NCBI GenBank assembly: GCA_947561585.1 | Contig: CANNZV010001142.1 | Span: 1-64,000, forward strand | Direction of reading: 5' to 3' | Source of the DNA: Caprella mutica | Taxonomy: Eukaryota; Arthropoda; Malacostraca; Amphipoda; Caprellidae | Length of the DNA stretch: 64,000 bases | Shown: positions 50,713-63,175 of the stretch, piece by piece | Position numbering within the stretch: the first letter of the stretch is position 1 | Layout of the letters: the number at the start of each line of letters is the position of its first letter | Program-made: the position numbers and the translations under genes | The notes under the pieces: generated by a model | The model's input: the letters and a program-made list of their open reading frames with translations, nothing else | Told to the model about the DNA's origin: nothing | The model's database searches: none

Positions 50713-52147
50713 ATGGCTCAATTTAGTATTCTTTTTGTATTCTTTTTTATTATTTCAATTTTATTAAATTATCATCTGGCTCAGTGTAGTGCAGTTGGGG
50801 ATAAAATAAAGTATGATGATTCATTACCAAGAAAATTATCATCTAATTCAAGAGATGAAATTAACTCAGATTCAAACCCTTCATTGAATGATGTTTACTC
50901 TGATATTATTAAATATGCCAATGAAAAATCTTCACAGTTTCCGTCAGAGGATAACAGAGTACCTGGTACTGCAAACAGTGATAGCAATTACTTGAGATCT
51001 CGGTTCACCAGAACTACAAATTCAAGCCTTCAGACTACTAATAACTCCAATATATCTGGTAGCTACTTTATTATCTACTATAGAACTTTCTTAAGATTCA
51101 TGACTAATGCCTATTATTCAATGTTACACACCTTTGATTTGATGCCATGAAAACCTAAATCTGTTCATAGTTGATTATCTTTATACAAGTGTTAGAAGCA
51201 TGAGAGTCTGTTTATCGATTATTCTTTCTCTTTGGATCAGTCCTAATGTTGATATGAGTCTTTAACTGTGTAGAAATTATATCAAACTATGTGATAATTT
51301 TAGTAACTTTCATCCACAGACAACTCCTCTCTCTCCAAGTTGTCTTTCTCTTCTACGGTTACCCTGTTTGCAACTCCCAGTCCAGGTGATGATGATGATA
51401 TCATTGATAATGAGAAGCCTGTGGCTGCACACAAAAGTTTCACTAAAGGTTTGTCTTCTGCAATGAAAACAGACTGACTACATTAATGCTAACTTAATTT
51501 TGTTCTTCACTTAGTCAACTGTCATCGTAGCTTTTTAAAAAATTTTAAGACAATACTTCTCCATATATTTTAGCTAATGATGGGACAATTAATCCGAATA
51601 TTGGAGATTTTACAAGGTATCAGAATCGGCCATTCCGGTACATAAAAATGTTATTCTTTTACTTATGTCATGTATGAAACTGTTAACCTAAAATGTAGTG
51701 TATATATTTATAGATAATAGTAAACACGATAATGCCTAGTAACCAGTTAAATATCTTTCAACTTGATTTCAATTTGATTATCTCGAAGAATATTAAAGTG
51801 GTAACTCTTGGTACATTTATTTCCTAAAAAGAAAAATGATGACATACATAAAGATCGTGTTGGTAAACATCAAAACTCACACTTCTGCCTTTTCCTCAAA
51901 TTATTAACAGATTATCTGTGGTTGAATTAATCAGCTATTCTTTATTTTAGGTGCCATGATAAGAGGTCTCATTGTATTCTTTGGCTGCTTCCTCCTTTTG
52001 ATCCTCTACTTCTTAGCCAAGTTTTTATGGATGACCCGCAGAAAGAGGTACAAGATGGTGTCTCATGGCGATGAAATGGATATGTTCCCTCTAAATGCTT
52101 CGGATGGAGAGGATGATGATGAAATATTCTCTGCTAGCATGAATTGA
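50713..52147 (+). CDS. FAM174-like single-pass membrane protein
   Basis: Three coding exons, 50713-51058, 51320-51448 and 51951-52147, joined in phase 1 through GT-AG introns, give 223 aa. The N-terminus is a signal peptide (about residues 1-24, ending near LAQCSA). The luminal part (about 25-158) is Ser/Asn/Asp-rich, with several N-x-S/T glycosylation sites in the TTNSSLQTTNNSN stretch and a DDDD run. One membrane helix follows (IRGLIVFFGCFLLLILYFLA), then a basic stop (RRKRYKM) and an acidic tail with MDMFPLNASDGEDDDEIF. The helix, the RY motif, the ME/MD-hydrophobic-PL motif and the DDD(E/N)xxF motif match the C-terminus of FAM174 proteins, a poorly characterised membrane family; this is recognition by eye, not a search. 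The first coding exon follows an acceptor at 50710, so a 5' UTR exon is expected upstream. The 3' UTR may run to the AATAAA near 53863. Confidence 0.75.
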
Positions 52148-54302
52148 AAAGATTTTGGATTAGTCAAAAGAAGTCTAGTTTTGATTATATTTTAAATTTA
52201 TATTGGTGAACAACGAAATATGTAACAGTGTAGCTATTTTAGATACGGGACTTTATCCAAATTTATTTTTTATCTATAACTTTTTTTTTTCTCAACATGT
52301 TGCATGTTTGCTGACATGATGGATTGAAATGCATCACATGATTAGTTGTACAAAAGAATTCCCCTCTTTAGTATATAAAAGCACCTTTTTATTTTAGAGA
52401 TTTGAAAGAGGATACTGATGCTCTTGAATTTGGCATTCATAAATGTTTGCAAGAATGTCAATGATAGAGTAGGGTAGCTATATTAATTCACTATCTTACA
52501 ACTATTCAAGAAAATGATCACAATTAGTTACAACTAATAAAGTGACAGAACTCTTACCATGTATTTATATTGTTAATGTTTCTCATTTTTAGTATTTTCT
52601 CAATGAAAATTACATTAGTGTAGCTTCAATCTGCATTTTGATGAAGTTCCTTTCGTAGTTTCCTTCACAACATAGCTACATACTATGCTTACATTGCAGA
52701 TACTAAATCCTACATAGTATTTATATAATAGCTAGCTTATTGCTTTACATAGCTATTACCTCTTACATTATTGTTTTAGAACTATTGAGCTCTATTTAGA
52801 AGAGGGTGTTTAAGAGTTTATTCATCTTTATAGAATGAACAGGTGTGTGTATGTGTGTTGTTCTGGTCTTAATTATATTGGTGGAGACATAGAGGTTAAA
52901 TTTATTGGTAGATAAAACAGTGGTGAAACACGTATAACTCAATTACTGGCATTTATTTATATAGCTAGTTGTGATTGGAAAGTTACTACATTGTAATAGA
53001 TAGAAATCTATCAAATTTTGGTAGCTATAAGTAATGTGCCAGTGAAGGAGTTTTCACTCTTAAATGTCTGGTGTGCTATAATTTGTGTATTATTAAGTAT
53101 TCAATACAAGTAGTCTATATAGATATACAATGATTGTATTACAGTATTAGCATTGATATCATCTACCTCTAATTCAGTTTGTATTTTTTTTACCACCATT
53201 TAAATCATCATTTCCCACAAAATACATTCCTTCTATTTATGAGTTTATAATAAGTTCATGACCAATTTTTATGTTAGTTTTTTTTAGTTTGATACCGAAA
53301 TTTGTTCTCCGGAATTTACAGTGTTGATAATATATATTTCACATCATTAATATTTATCATCTAAATAACTTTAAGTCTGATTGTAGTGTGGCATGAGTGA
53401 TTTGTATTGTGTGATTACATCTAAATTCTAAGGATAATATTTAGGCTATATTCCTCTACCACTTCTTTATATTTCATGCTATAGTTCTAGAGAATGTTTC
53501 TATATATCAACAGTGTGGCTCTTGGTACTCTTATCTATGATCACTAAATATGTATGAAAATAATCAAAATTGTATTAGCTCTGCATTTACAATCAGATAA
53601 AATTATTCAAAAACTATTTATTGAATTTCTACAATTTATTGTCTACATTACTTGTAGCTCAAGATTTTGATTGAATTTTAGAAAATTGATATGTATCAAT
53701 TTAATAAATATTAATAACTTCAGATTCATACTTTTTGATTAGCTACTTAATTTTATAGTACAGAGTTTTTTGATTAGCTTTCTTTTTTTGTTGTAAATAA
53801 TTACCAAAAAATATATTTGTGGCTATTTAAAGGATCAGTGCAACTTTTTTATACTGAAATGTGAATAAACTTGTTAAGATTGATCAGTAGTATAATATTA
53901 TTTGATTTTTGAAAGACTTGTCTAATTATATAATTACGCCGCAAGCTCTGTGCGTGCGTCTGTCACGTTTGTGTACATAATATTTGTCACCAAATCCATT
54001 TCTATAATCATATTTTCTCAGCCGTTTCATTATAGTAATATTCACAATTTCTAGTATGTGTCCAAATAATTAGGTCTATAAGTTTAATGTTATAAAATGA
54101 AGTATAGAAATAGTTGCACTGGGATTTTAAATGGTTATTCTGGTAGTCCTAATGTAATAACAACTGCTCTCAAGAAATAATGATCTATTTTGAATTTCTC
54201 TCTAGATATAGAAATGTTGACAACTTGACATTCCATTATTATCTCTATAGAACATTCTGTAATATCTATTAAGTACAACTCATTACCTAGTATATTCTTA
54301 AG
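52148..54302. other. 3' UTR and downstream DNA of the FAM174-like gene
   Basis: AT-rich, with many TAGCTA words. Candidate poly(A) signals AATAAA lie at about 53703 and 53863. No second gene or repeat boundary was recognised. Confidence 0.45.
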
Positions 54303-54704
54303 TAGGGTGTGACAATATGCTGCATAAATGCATAATTTGTATCGCGATATTCAACATATATGACGATCTCTGCATAAAATATTCAAGAAGTCTCTGGTTT
54401 TATGCTGGCCCAAAATGCATATTGGAATTATGAATATTATATGCTAAAAATTATTCAAAATAGTGTGCATTATATGATCAAAGTTAATTACGGAGTGTGG
54501 AATAAAGTTAATGTGTTACTGAATAGGTATATTTTGAATTTGTTCATTACTTTGACTTGAAAATCATACACCATCTTATTAGACAGTTCCAAGTTCAAAA
54601 TTGTGCAGATTTATCGGTTAGCATAAATGCACGCGTGCATATTTTATGCTCTTGAAATATGTCTAGTACTGCATATATGCAATATGCACACTGTCACATC
54701 CCTA
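54303..54704. mobile_element. hAT MITE with TAGGGTGTGACA ends
   Basis: 402 bp. TAGGGTGTGACAATATGC faces GCACACTGTCACATCCCTA. Flanks TTCTTAAG (54295-54302) and TTCGTAGG (54705-54712) agree at 6 of 8. It contains many ATGCATAAA-type words and no frame. Confidence 0.82.
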
Positions 54705-57330
54705 TTCGTAGGTTGTATTGCTTTTTAGTGACTGATCTAGTAATGCCAACATATCAAACAATAGTTAGTTACCTGAACTTACCCGAATAAGACAGAAATA
54801 GTAAATGATAATGATAGGTAATAGACAAATAGTTCATAACTTATTGTTGACATCTTGATTATTATTTTGCCTTCGATTTCAAAATAAAAGTTCTAGATTT
54901 CCACCATGAATTTTCGCTTGTTTGTTAAGTAAACTTGATTGTTCTATTCAATTAAGATTTAAGGAGACTTAAACAACTGTCACATTTTCAATTTAGAAAC
55001 TACTATTTCTATTGAACAGATGTGCCATAAATGTAGATAGAGTAGCGTTACAGTACTTAGGACACTCTCAGTAATCGGCAAGTGGATGTTAACAGAGGTC
55101 GAGTCAATCTGTCTATAAATTTCTGAGACTGCTTCTTTCAGTCCCTTGTATTTAAATTTCTTTTGATGTCAGCTTGGATTCCAAAGCAGACGTTAAATCC
55201 CTACTAAAAAATATATAAATTTCTGGTTATCTTATGTTACCACCCACTTTCCGAGTACTGCTAGTTTTCCCTTTGTTTAGTCGAGTATATTATTTGTATA
55301 TGCCTGTGATATAATAATTAACTCTCATTACGTAATAGGTTGTGAATTACTGTAAATCTGTAGCATTTAAAGTGGTAAAATTGTAACCATTTACTACAGA
55401 TTTTATTCTCATCATTTCACTTTTTCCCAACTGCTTAATATTAAGTGAATTCTATTTTATTTTTTATTATTATTATTTCAACAAATTATTTATGTAGAAG
55501 CTAAGCGTTTTATTTTGACCATGTATATGTACATCTTGGGTAATACATTTATAGAAGGGAAAATTTTCCCCCTCAAATTGTTCAATATAATAATGTATAT
55601 TCAATGGAGTATATTGGTTGTAATTAGCTGTAAAACTTGTATGCCAACTTAGCCAAGTGATGATATTAATCACATCTATTAAGATTATGATAACCAGTGA
55701 TTGCTTCTGAATTAGCTTGATGAAATGATATCTTAGGCTTCAAATACCATCACCTTCTTCATTTTCCTCTCTCAGTAGCTACTAGTGTCAGTTTCCTCTA
55801 TGTCAGTCTAGACTGTTGCCCGTGATCACGGAGTAGCTTTTCTCCCTCTTCTTCGTCAGTAAATGGTGTTCACAGTATCCTATTCCTCTCTGACATCTTC
55901 TTCAAAGTCCTCTGTATTTATTTTCCTTTGATTCTGAGACAGACTCTAAACTTTTTTTTACTAAATAAGATGACAATGATACGATATTATGGATTTTTTT
56001 AAAGATATCTATTGCATTTATTAAGGGTTCTAACGTCTGTTTCAGAACCAAACCCTATGTAATTTCCATAAAAATATTCCATTAATTTACTAAACACTCC
56101 AACTTCTTTCTCTGATATGACCTTTTTTTTTTTTTTTATTAATTGGCTACCAAGATCGCATTAGATTCCTTCTGGTGTCAATAGTTGGTTCTTATCTCCA
56201 TTAGATAAGAGCAAAGGTAGTTCAGTTAACGTTAAATATTTAGTAGTAACCTGTTACCGTGATAATTATCTCGCAGGCTTAATAACTATCTCCATGACTA
56301 ATAGTACAATAATCGTTAAGAAAATCTGTTTAAAATTTAATTTACTTGTTGAATATCTTCATGAAAAATAAAACACAATATTTAACAGAAGTTTATTATG
56401 ATGTACTATTTACCCTGTATCATATTTAATTAACCTACCAAAGATTATTTCTTCTTAGTAATCAGAATGAGCTGCAACATAACGTCCACAGCTTGCGTCT
56501 GCGGTTTAGGTTTACACATCTAGAAATTTGCTATTTCTGTAGATTATGTTGAAGCTAACGCTTTTTTCAGCCAATAAATATACTTTTGTGCTGTCTCTTG
56601 TCAATTCACCTTCAATATAGTTATTTCTTTCTCTTCAAATTGAGTTCGTGTAATCCATTGTTTGAAAATTGGAGGGACCGCATCTGGAATTGAAAAGAAA
56701 TAAACGTGTTAAATTTCTTAGATTGATTTAAATTTAAATTTAAAATGATTATTTTGGTCTGAGAACCAAAATTCATTTTTAAGTATGTATCTTATAAATT
56801 AATATTTTACACGTGGGATAATTTTTAAATATGCTTTTAAATTGACACATCTACTAGAGTAACTTATTCACTCGTCTGATAGTTTTTATGCATCCAGCAT
56901 AAAATGATCAATTTAAAATACATTTATCGGAAGGAGAAGAGTGCTTGATGAATATCAAATTTTAAGTGAAAAATGATCATATAGTCTATAGAATATAAAA
57001 TTGGAAATAAATTATATATTGGGTATTTCTTCCAAATTCACTTAAAATTTTCCATCTCAATTCGATAAAAATCCGCTAACTATTTTAATAATAATGCAGA
57101 GGGTGTTAAAAACTCACAGTTATTTCAATTAATTATTGATTGCAGTCAATGTCAAAATGGGTTATTGTTACTTTTCCAATTAATTATTACAATGGTAACT
57201 TTATAACTATTACATCGGATAGTATGAAAATGGTTACATACTATGATACACTATGAATATGAAGTTTATCTACAACATTATTATACTAGTACTGAACATA
57301 TACCGGTTTATCGTAGTACTACAGTAGCAT
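54705..57330. other. Intergenic DNA before the 57.4 kb exon
   Basis: AT-rich and mostly unremarkable. On the minus strand, 56582-56678 could be a terminal exon (acceptor CAATTCCAG, then about 25 open codons), but nothing supports it. No complete transposon was recognised. Confidence 0.4.
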
Positions 57331-57437
57331 TTAGTTCATTCACCGTGTTGTTTATTTCTCGTTTTCTAATTTTCCTCAGTTGAGAAATAGCTCTCGTGCT
57401 GGTACGTGTTTGAGTGTCGTTTCTGTTGCCGCTGTCA

Positions 57438-57545
57438 TGACCGATAAATCTCCTGAAGCTGAATTATCAGCCAAAATGGAAAAGCTTCCCATTTCTGGAG
57501 GCAGTGAACCCCCTCTCTCTAAAGCTGTTGGCAGTGCCGAAAAGG
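57438..57545 (+). CDS. Probable first coding exon of an unidentified gene
   Basis: An ATG at 57438 opens 36 codons that read straight into a GT donor (AAAAG|GTAATTG, phase 0) at 57546. The peptide is polar and low in hydrophobics (starts MTDKSPEAELSAKMEKLP, ends SKAVGSAEK). The ~100 bases before it are less AT-rich than the surroundings and look like a short 5' UTR. Disordered N-terminal leaders of this kind are common in cytosolic proteins such as aminoacyl-tRNA synthetases, but I cannot name the family. No second exon was found before the window end; the following introns would hold the hAT elements and minisatellites at 58.7-64 kb. Confidence 0.5.
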
Positions 57546-58737
57546 TAATTGATATTTAGGTTAATTTTCTAAAATTCCCCTTCACTTGCAAACATCGTGG
57601 GTACTTAGATAGGTATGTGTCACCGTCTCTCAAGTCAGCTGTGGCATCCATCAGCTATGGCATTTCACCCCCTCATGGATACATCTTTATGGTAATTGAA
57701 ATTAAATTAAACAGAAGTAGGTATGACTGTATGCTATGACATTTTTACAGTTATTCTCGTATAGACTAAGACTATAATGCTATTGGTAGAGCTAGAGCGC
57801 TGAATCGATGAGGTGAAGGTGAATGCTAATGAATGCAAGGTAACTCAGTTATGGACTATCAACCTCTTCTGCTGTTAGGTACTTAAGTTGATAAACTTTG
57901 TCTTCACCTGCTATTAATAAATAAAACTTTTTAATTCTATAAGAAAATGCAACTGAATGATCTAAATTCTAATGAACCATCTATTTTTTATCAATTAACT
58001 TACCCACTATGGTATTAATTTGGTTAAGTTAGAATTATGTATTCTTTACCAACTGTTTTTCAATAGTAAAATAAGTAAATCCATAAAATCATCTTCATAA
58101 TAGTTATTTTTCAATCTAGAAATGGATAATTATTTTTAAAATTTAGTTTGTTTTTATCAACATTCAATGATTCAACAACAATCTTCATCCAATAGATTTA
58201 TGAAGTAGAATTTAAATAAATCTTAATAATCAAAACATTTTATTATCTAGTGAATTATAAACTAAAGTTATATAATAAAGAGTATAGAGGAGATATTCTA
58301 TCATGTTTTTGGCACAGTTTTGTCAGAGTAAACTTGAAAAGCAGGTAAATTGTGGCTCACCGATTATTCTTTGCCGATTCTTCAGCCTCATACTACAGAA
58401 ACGCTAATAAAAATTATAGCTTCCAAACGCTCAATTAAATTGATAAATCAAAACTTGTATTGTACTTCTTTTGATATATTATATTAAAAATTAATTCACT
58501 TAAGTCTTCAGCTTATTTTATTTACTCTTTCTTGAGAAAAGTTGCTTTAGTTTCAGAGCTGGCATTGATCTGCATCACCATACCCTGTTTGGCCACTCTC
58601 TTACTGTATAGTATAATTGTAGATAATTCTAAAGTTTCTTGGTGAGCGTAAAGGAAAATTAATTTCCATGATTAAATATTGATTGCAGTAGGTAAGTAAA
58701 ACAATTTTTTTTGGAGTACATCCAATCTCATTAGGCG
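57546..58737. other. Probable first intron of the 57.4 kb gene
   Basis: Starts with the GT donor at 57546. AT-rich and non-coding; no exon with matching phase was recognised. Confidence 0.4.
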
Positions 58738-59822
58738 CAGGGTTGGCAAGGTAGGTTTCCCCCATGTTTCCCCCAAAATGGGGGAAACATGGGGGAAACT
58801 GAAAAAAACATTTGGGGGAAACTGGGGGAAACTGAAAAATTGGGGGAAACTGGGGGAAACCTAAATTAGCTATACTTATTACTTATCCAAGGGCTTTACG
58901 ATGTCAGTATGCTCGTTTACGATGTCTGTGTGTTCCTTTACAATGTCTGTGTGTTCCTTTACAATGTCTGTGTGCTCCTTTACAATGTCTGTGTGCTCCT
59001 TTACAATGTCTGTGTGCTCCTTTACAATGTATGTGGGCTCCTTTACAATGTATGTGTGCCCCTTTACAATATATGTGTGCTCCTTTACAACGTCTGTGTG
59101 CTCCTTTGATTTATAATAACTACTTTGTGAGAAACTGTGATAACTAAGGGATAGTAATATCAAATATACTGATATTCAATATTTGTAATTTCTTTTATTA
59201 TTCACTGTAGATAAATATGACAAAACTAAACTTTTATATTTGGTACTACATGCTTCCTTTCGGTAAATAGTTCTAACATCTTAATATAGCCAATTATATA
59301 ACTTGCAGTGCTAACTAGCAAGCTTAATTACGACTTGTCACTGAGAATAGAGCACTCTGGTTCTCTGGAGTCTGAACTGGTTCCATAAAAATTGCAATAC
59401 CTTGTAACCTTAAAGTTAACATTGCACATGTCATGGATGATGGGAATGAAATGATGATTATTACCTATATTAATCATCATTCATTAGAGATATTTAAATA
59501 TTATAATTTTGGCAATTATGATTTTTAATTGATGAATAAATTAATTACAAGTAGTTATACCAATATATTATCATATTATGCATTTATTGATCATTAGACT
59601 CAATGATTCATTTGACATTTAGCTACTGTAATGCATGTTAATGGTCAATATGTAAACTTACATTTATCATTAACAGACTACCAAGGTTTCCCCCAAGTTT
59701 CCCCCAGTTTCCCCTAGTTTCCCCCAGTTTCCCCTAGTTTCCCCCAGTTTCCCCCAGATTCCCCCAGTTTCCCCTGGGGGAAACTAAAAAAACCTCCTTG
59801 AGGTTTCCCCTAACCAACCCTG
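58738..59822. mobile_element. hAT-like element with GGTTTCCCCC ends
   Basis: About 1085 bp. It starts CAGGGTTGGCAAGGTAGG and ends CCTAACCAACCCTG. The left flank ATTAGGCG and right flank ATTTAGGCG resemble a target duplication with one extra base. Next to each end is an array of GTTTCCCCCA or its complement (58757-58860, 59682-59810). It contains the 21-bp minisatellite at 58896-59106. No transposase. Confidence 0.78.
58896..59106. repeat. 21-bp minisatellite inside the hAT-like element
   Basis: The unit is TTTACAATGTCTGTGTGCTCC, about 10 copies. Because 21 is divisible by three, it stays open in several frames on both strands (58879-59163); these are not genes. Confidence 0.95.
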
Positions 59823-60505
59823 AATTTAGGCGTGAAGAATGATAGTCATCACTATTTTAGTGGGATTGAGTTGTTTTCATTTTGAACTATTAATTCCTAA
59901 TATTGGAACAAAGTGGGATGCTCTTCAAAATTTCAGAATAATTTTATTTTTCTATTTAGTTATTGTCCAAAATTTCAAAAATGAACCTTGTAAAGGTTAT
60001 TTGATTTTATTCTTAGTTTACTCACTTATCTTTCAGTTCTTGAGGCTGGTAGGTATTTATTATGGATATGTATTGATTAACATTAAATTGATTGAACTTA
60101 ATTGGCATGCACAGCAATCAATTTTGTGTGAATCAAGCTATTAAGTTATAAGGATGGAAGAGAATTAAAAGGTGTTCATTGGAGAATATTCACAAGTCAT
60201 AACTAGTAGATAAGATGCCTAAATGTTTAATTAATTGGTTAAATTTAAGGTTGTTTAGTCAACTTGAAGGATGATTATCACTTCTTGAAATCAATGGTCT
60301 TTTTATATATCTATTATCTATAAAGTAACTATATAGTTTAGCTATTTTACAAGGATATTTTGAGTAGGTATGAAATTGAAGAAATATAAATGGTGATAGA
60401 AAGTGTCTATTTTTTGATATTTCAATCTTCCATATTACAGTTTTCATGCTGAGGAATGAGATCATCTTATATATTATAATTTAACTAGAACTATTACCTA
60501 TCTAG
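59823..60505. other. AT-rich DNA between two hAT-like elements
   Basis: Non-coding. The 101-codon frame at 59839-60144 has a hydrophobic, Ile/Phe/Leu-rich reading as expected from T-rich DNA and no recognised family or splice context. Confidence 0.4.
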
Positions 60506-62213
60506 TAGAGATGGGACGATATCAAAATTTAGACAATACCGATGCAGTTTTTCATCCGATACCGATGCCAGAAAAGGCTGATATTTTTTATATAAACTAA
60601 TTTTTAATAGAACAAATAATTTTATTATATAATAGTCATTGGTGAATAGTTTTTAAATTGAATATACTTAAATCATTATGAATTACTAGAATTTTAGAAT
60701 ATATAGCTAGCTAACATATGATTTGGACGAAAGGAAGGAGTGAAATGTGTATATTATATTGTTCTGTTCAGTTAATTCATTCAAAGAAATGAAATTCTGC
60801 ATAATAATAATAGTGAATCATTGTTATGTTTACTTACTATCAGAGAAAATATTCACTGTGATGATGTACTATCAGAGAAAATATTCACTGTGATGATGTA
60901 CTATCAGAGAAAAGTCACTCTGATGATGTTACTATCAGAGAAAAGAGTCACTGTGATGATGTCCTATCAGAGAAAAGAGTCACTGTGATGATGTACTATC
61001 AGAGATCAGAGAAAAGAGTCAATGTGATGATGTACTATCAGAGAAAAGTCACTCTGATGATGTTACTATCAGAGAAAAGAGTCACTGTGATGATGTATTA
61101 TCAGAGAAAAGAGTCACTGTGATGATGTACTATCAGAGAAAAGAGTCACTGTGATGATGTACTATCAGAGAAAAGAGTCATTGTGATGATGTACTATCAG
61201 AGAAAATTCACTCTTATGATGTTACTATCAGAGAAAAGAGTCACTGTGATGATGTACTATCAGAGAAAAGAGTCACTGTGATGATGTACTATCAGAGAAA
61301 AGAGTCATTGTGATGATGTACTATCAGAGAAAAGTCACTCTGATGATGTTACTATCAGAGAAAAGAGTCACTGTGATGATGTACTATCAGAGAAAAGAGT
61401 CATTGTGATGATGTACTATCAGAGAAAAGAGTCACTGTGATGATGTACTATCAGAGAAAAGAGTCACTGTGATGATGTACTATCAGAGAAAAGAGTCACT
61501 GTGATGATGTACTATCTGAGAAAAGAGTCACTGTGATGATGTACTATCAGAGAAAAGAGTCACTGTGATGATGTACTATCAGAGAAAAGAGTCACTGTGA
61601 TGATGTACTATCAGAGAAAAGAGTCACTGTGATGATGTACTATCAGAGAAAAGAGTCACTGTGATGATGTACTATCAGAGAAACGAGTCACTGTGATGAT
61701 GTACTATCAGAGAAAAGAGTCACTGTGATGATGTACTATCAGAGAAAAGAGTCACTGTGATGATGTACTATCTGAGAAGAGACTCACTGTGATGATGTAC
61801 TACCAGAGAAGAGAGTCACTGTGATGATGTACTATCAGAGAAGAGAGTCACTGTGATGATGTACTATCAGAGAAGAGAGTCACTGTGATGATGTACTATC
61901 AGAGAAGAGAGTCACTGTGATGATGTACTATCAGAGAAGAGAGTCACTGTGATGATGTACTATCAGAGAAGAGAGTCACTGTGATGATGTACTTTCAGAG
62001 AAGAGAGTCACTGTGATGATGTACTATCAGAGAAAAGAGTCACTGTGATGATGTACTATCACAGTAAAAAAATTGTTTAATATTTCATCTTGGTTCATAT
62101 TTAATAGTTTATTATTTACGATTCAATTTAGAAGTATCAGCCTAATTTTGCTGATACAGAGTAGCTACCAATACCACAGAAAAGGTTGATGCCGATACTT
62201 TATCCCATCCCTA
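60506..62213. mobile_element. hAT-like element with TAGAGATGGGACGATA ends
   Basis: 1708 bp. TAGAGATGGGACGATATC faces ATACTTTATCCCATCCCTA. The flanks CTATCTAG (60498-60505) and CTATCTAA (62214-62221) form a 7-of-8 duplication. TAGGGATGGGACGATA is a frequent hAT end. About 70% of its length is the 32-bp minisatellite; no transposase. Confidence 0.85.
60838..62062. repeat. 32-bp minisatellite inside the hAT-like element
   Basis: The unit is ACTATCAGAGAAAAGAGTCA followed by CTGTGATGATGT, about 38 copies. Variants include a GAGAAGAGAG run near the right end (61770-62020) and shortened GAGAAAAGTCACTC units on the left. Confidence 0.96.
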
Positions 62214-62221
62214 CTATCTAA

Positions 62222-63175
62222 GTCCAAGATATAATAATTACAATGATGTACACTTCCCTAACTATCAAAACATTTTAGTACCAGATAATTATTAAAGGAT
62301 AAAAAGTAACAGTTGTTAGCTAATTTTTTAAATTTGTGAATGTCAAGTACTGCTTGACATTACTTCTATGTTACATAATAAATTTGGAGAATATTTTTGA
62401 TACTTAGCTAGCTATAAGAAAAATTTGTGTCTTTTGGCAATAGCTATCTGGTGAGATATAATAATGCATCTTTTCAATTTGTCTGCTAAGACCAAAACAG
62501 AACACCTTTGTTTCAATTTAAGTTTTCATGCATCTTACTTCATTAATTCATAAAGATGAATTAATATCTACTATGTTAAAAGGTTATTATATATTTAAGT
62601 CATGGACTTATTTTGGCAGTAGTAGCTGTTGAATTTGTTTTGTCAATCTACATTACCTGGCGACTCTATCTGACTGTATGTTACTGAAAAATTAGTAGCT
62701 AGTAGCTACATAATAACCTAACACACATTTAATGGATGAAAATTTGATAATTGCTGAAAAAAAGTAAGTATTCACTGTAAATATTTTGATGTAGAATAAT
62801 TTATATTTTAAATATATATTGAATATCATTAATTAGTTATCATACATAATTTTTGAAAGAAACTAATGTTCTGAGAAGGTAATATTAAAATTATTTTTAT
62901 TCCAAATTGTTCAAATATGACAGGTTGGGAGATGTCTTTATTTTTCTTCATACAAGATACAAATATTAATCACCCTTTAGTTTATATACACTACATTTAT
63001 TTGCATTATTTCATTTCAAAACTGGTGCATTTTACCTTCAAACCTGAAAATTGTTCCTAGAATTCTCAGTATTGAATAGATCTTATTTCATGAAATAGCA
63101 TTGACCTACACAGAGTTTTTATCATTCGTGTGTTTTCTTTATCAACTGATATGTCACCTTTTGAATGATGCAATA
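62222..63175. other. AT-rich DNA
   Basis: No repeat, transposon end or exon was recognised. Confidence 0.4.

Noticed and set aside
51574..51616. Constitutive coding exon of the FAM174-like gene
   Set aside because: 43 nt breaks the frame into the membrane-helix exon, whereas direct joining of 51448 to 51951 keeps it; kept only as a possible cassette exon.
56582..56678. Minus-strand terminal exon (about 25 codons after CAATTCCAG)
   Set aside because: Too short, no recognisable family and no partner exon in phase.
58879..59163. Open frames on both strands (repeats of CSFTMSV or KEHTDIV) that look like a repetitive protein
   Set aside because: A 21-bp minisatellite is open in all frames without stops; it lies inside a transposon and has no start context or conserved partner.
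59839..60144. 101-codon hydrophobic frame
   Set aside because: T-rich DNA gives Phe/Leu/Ile-rich readings by chance; no family, splice sites or neighbour support.
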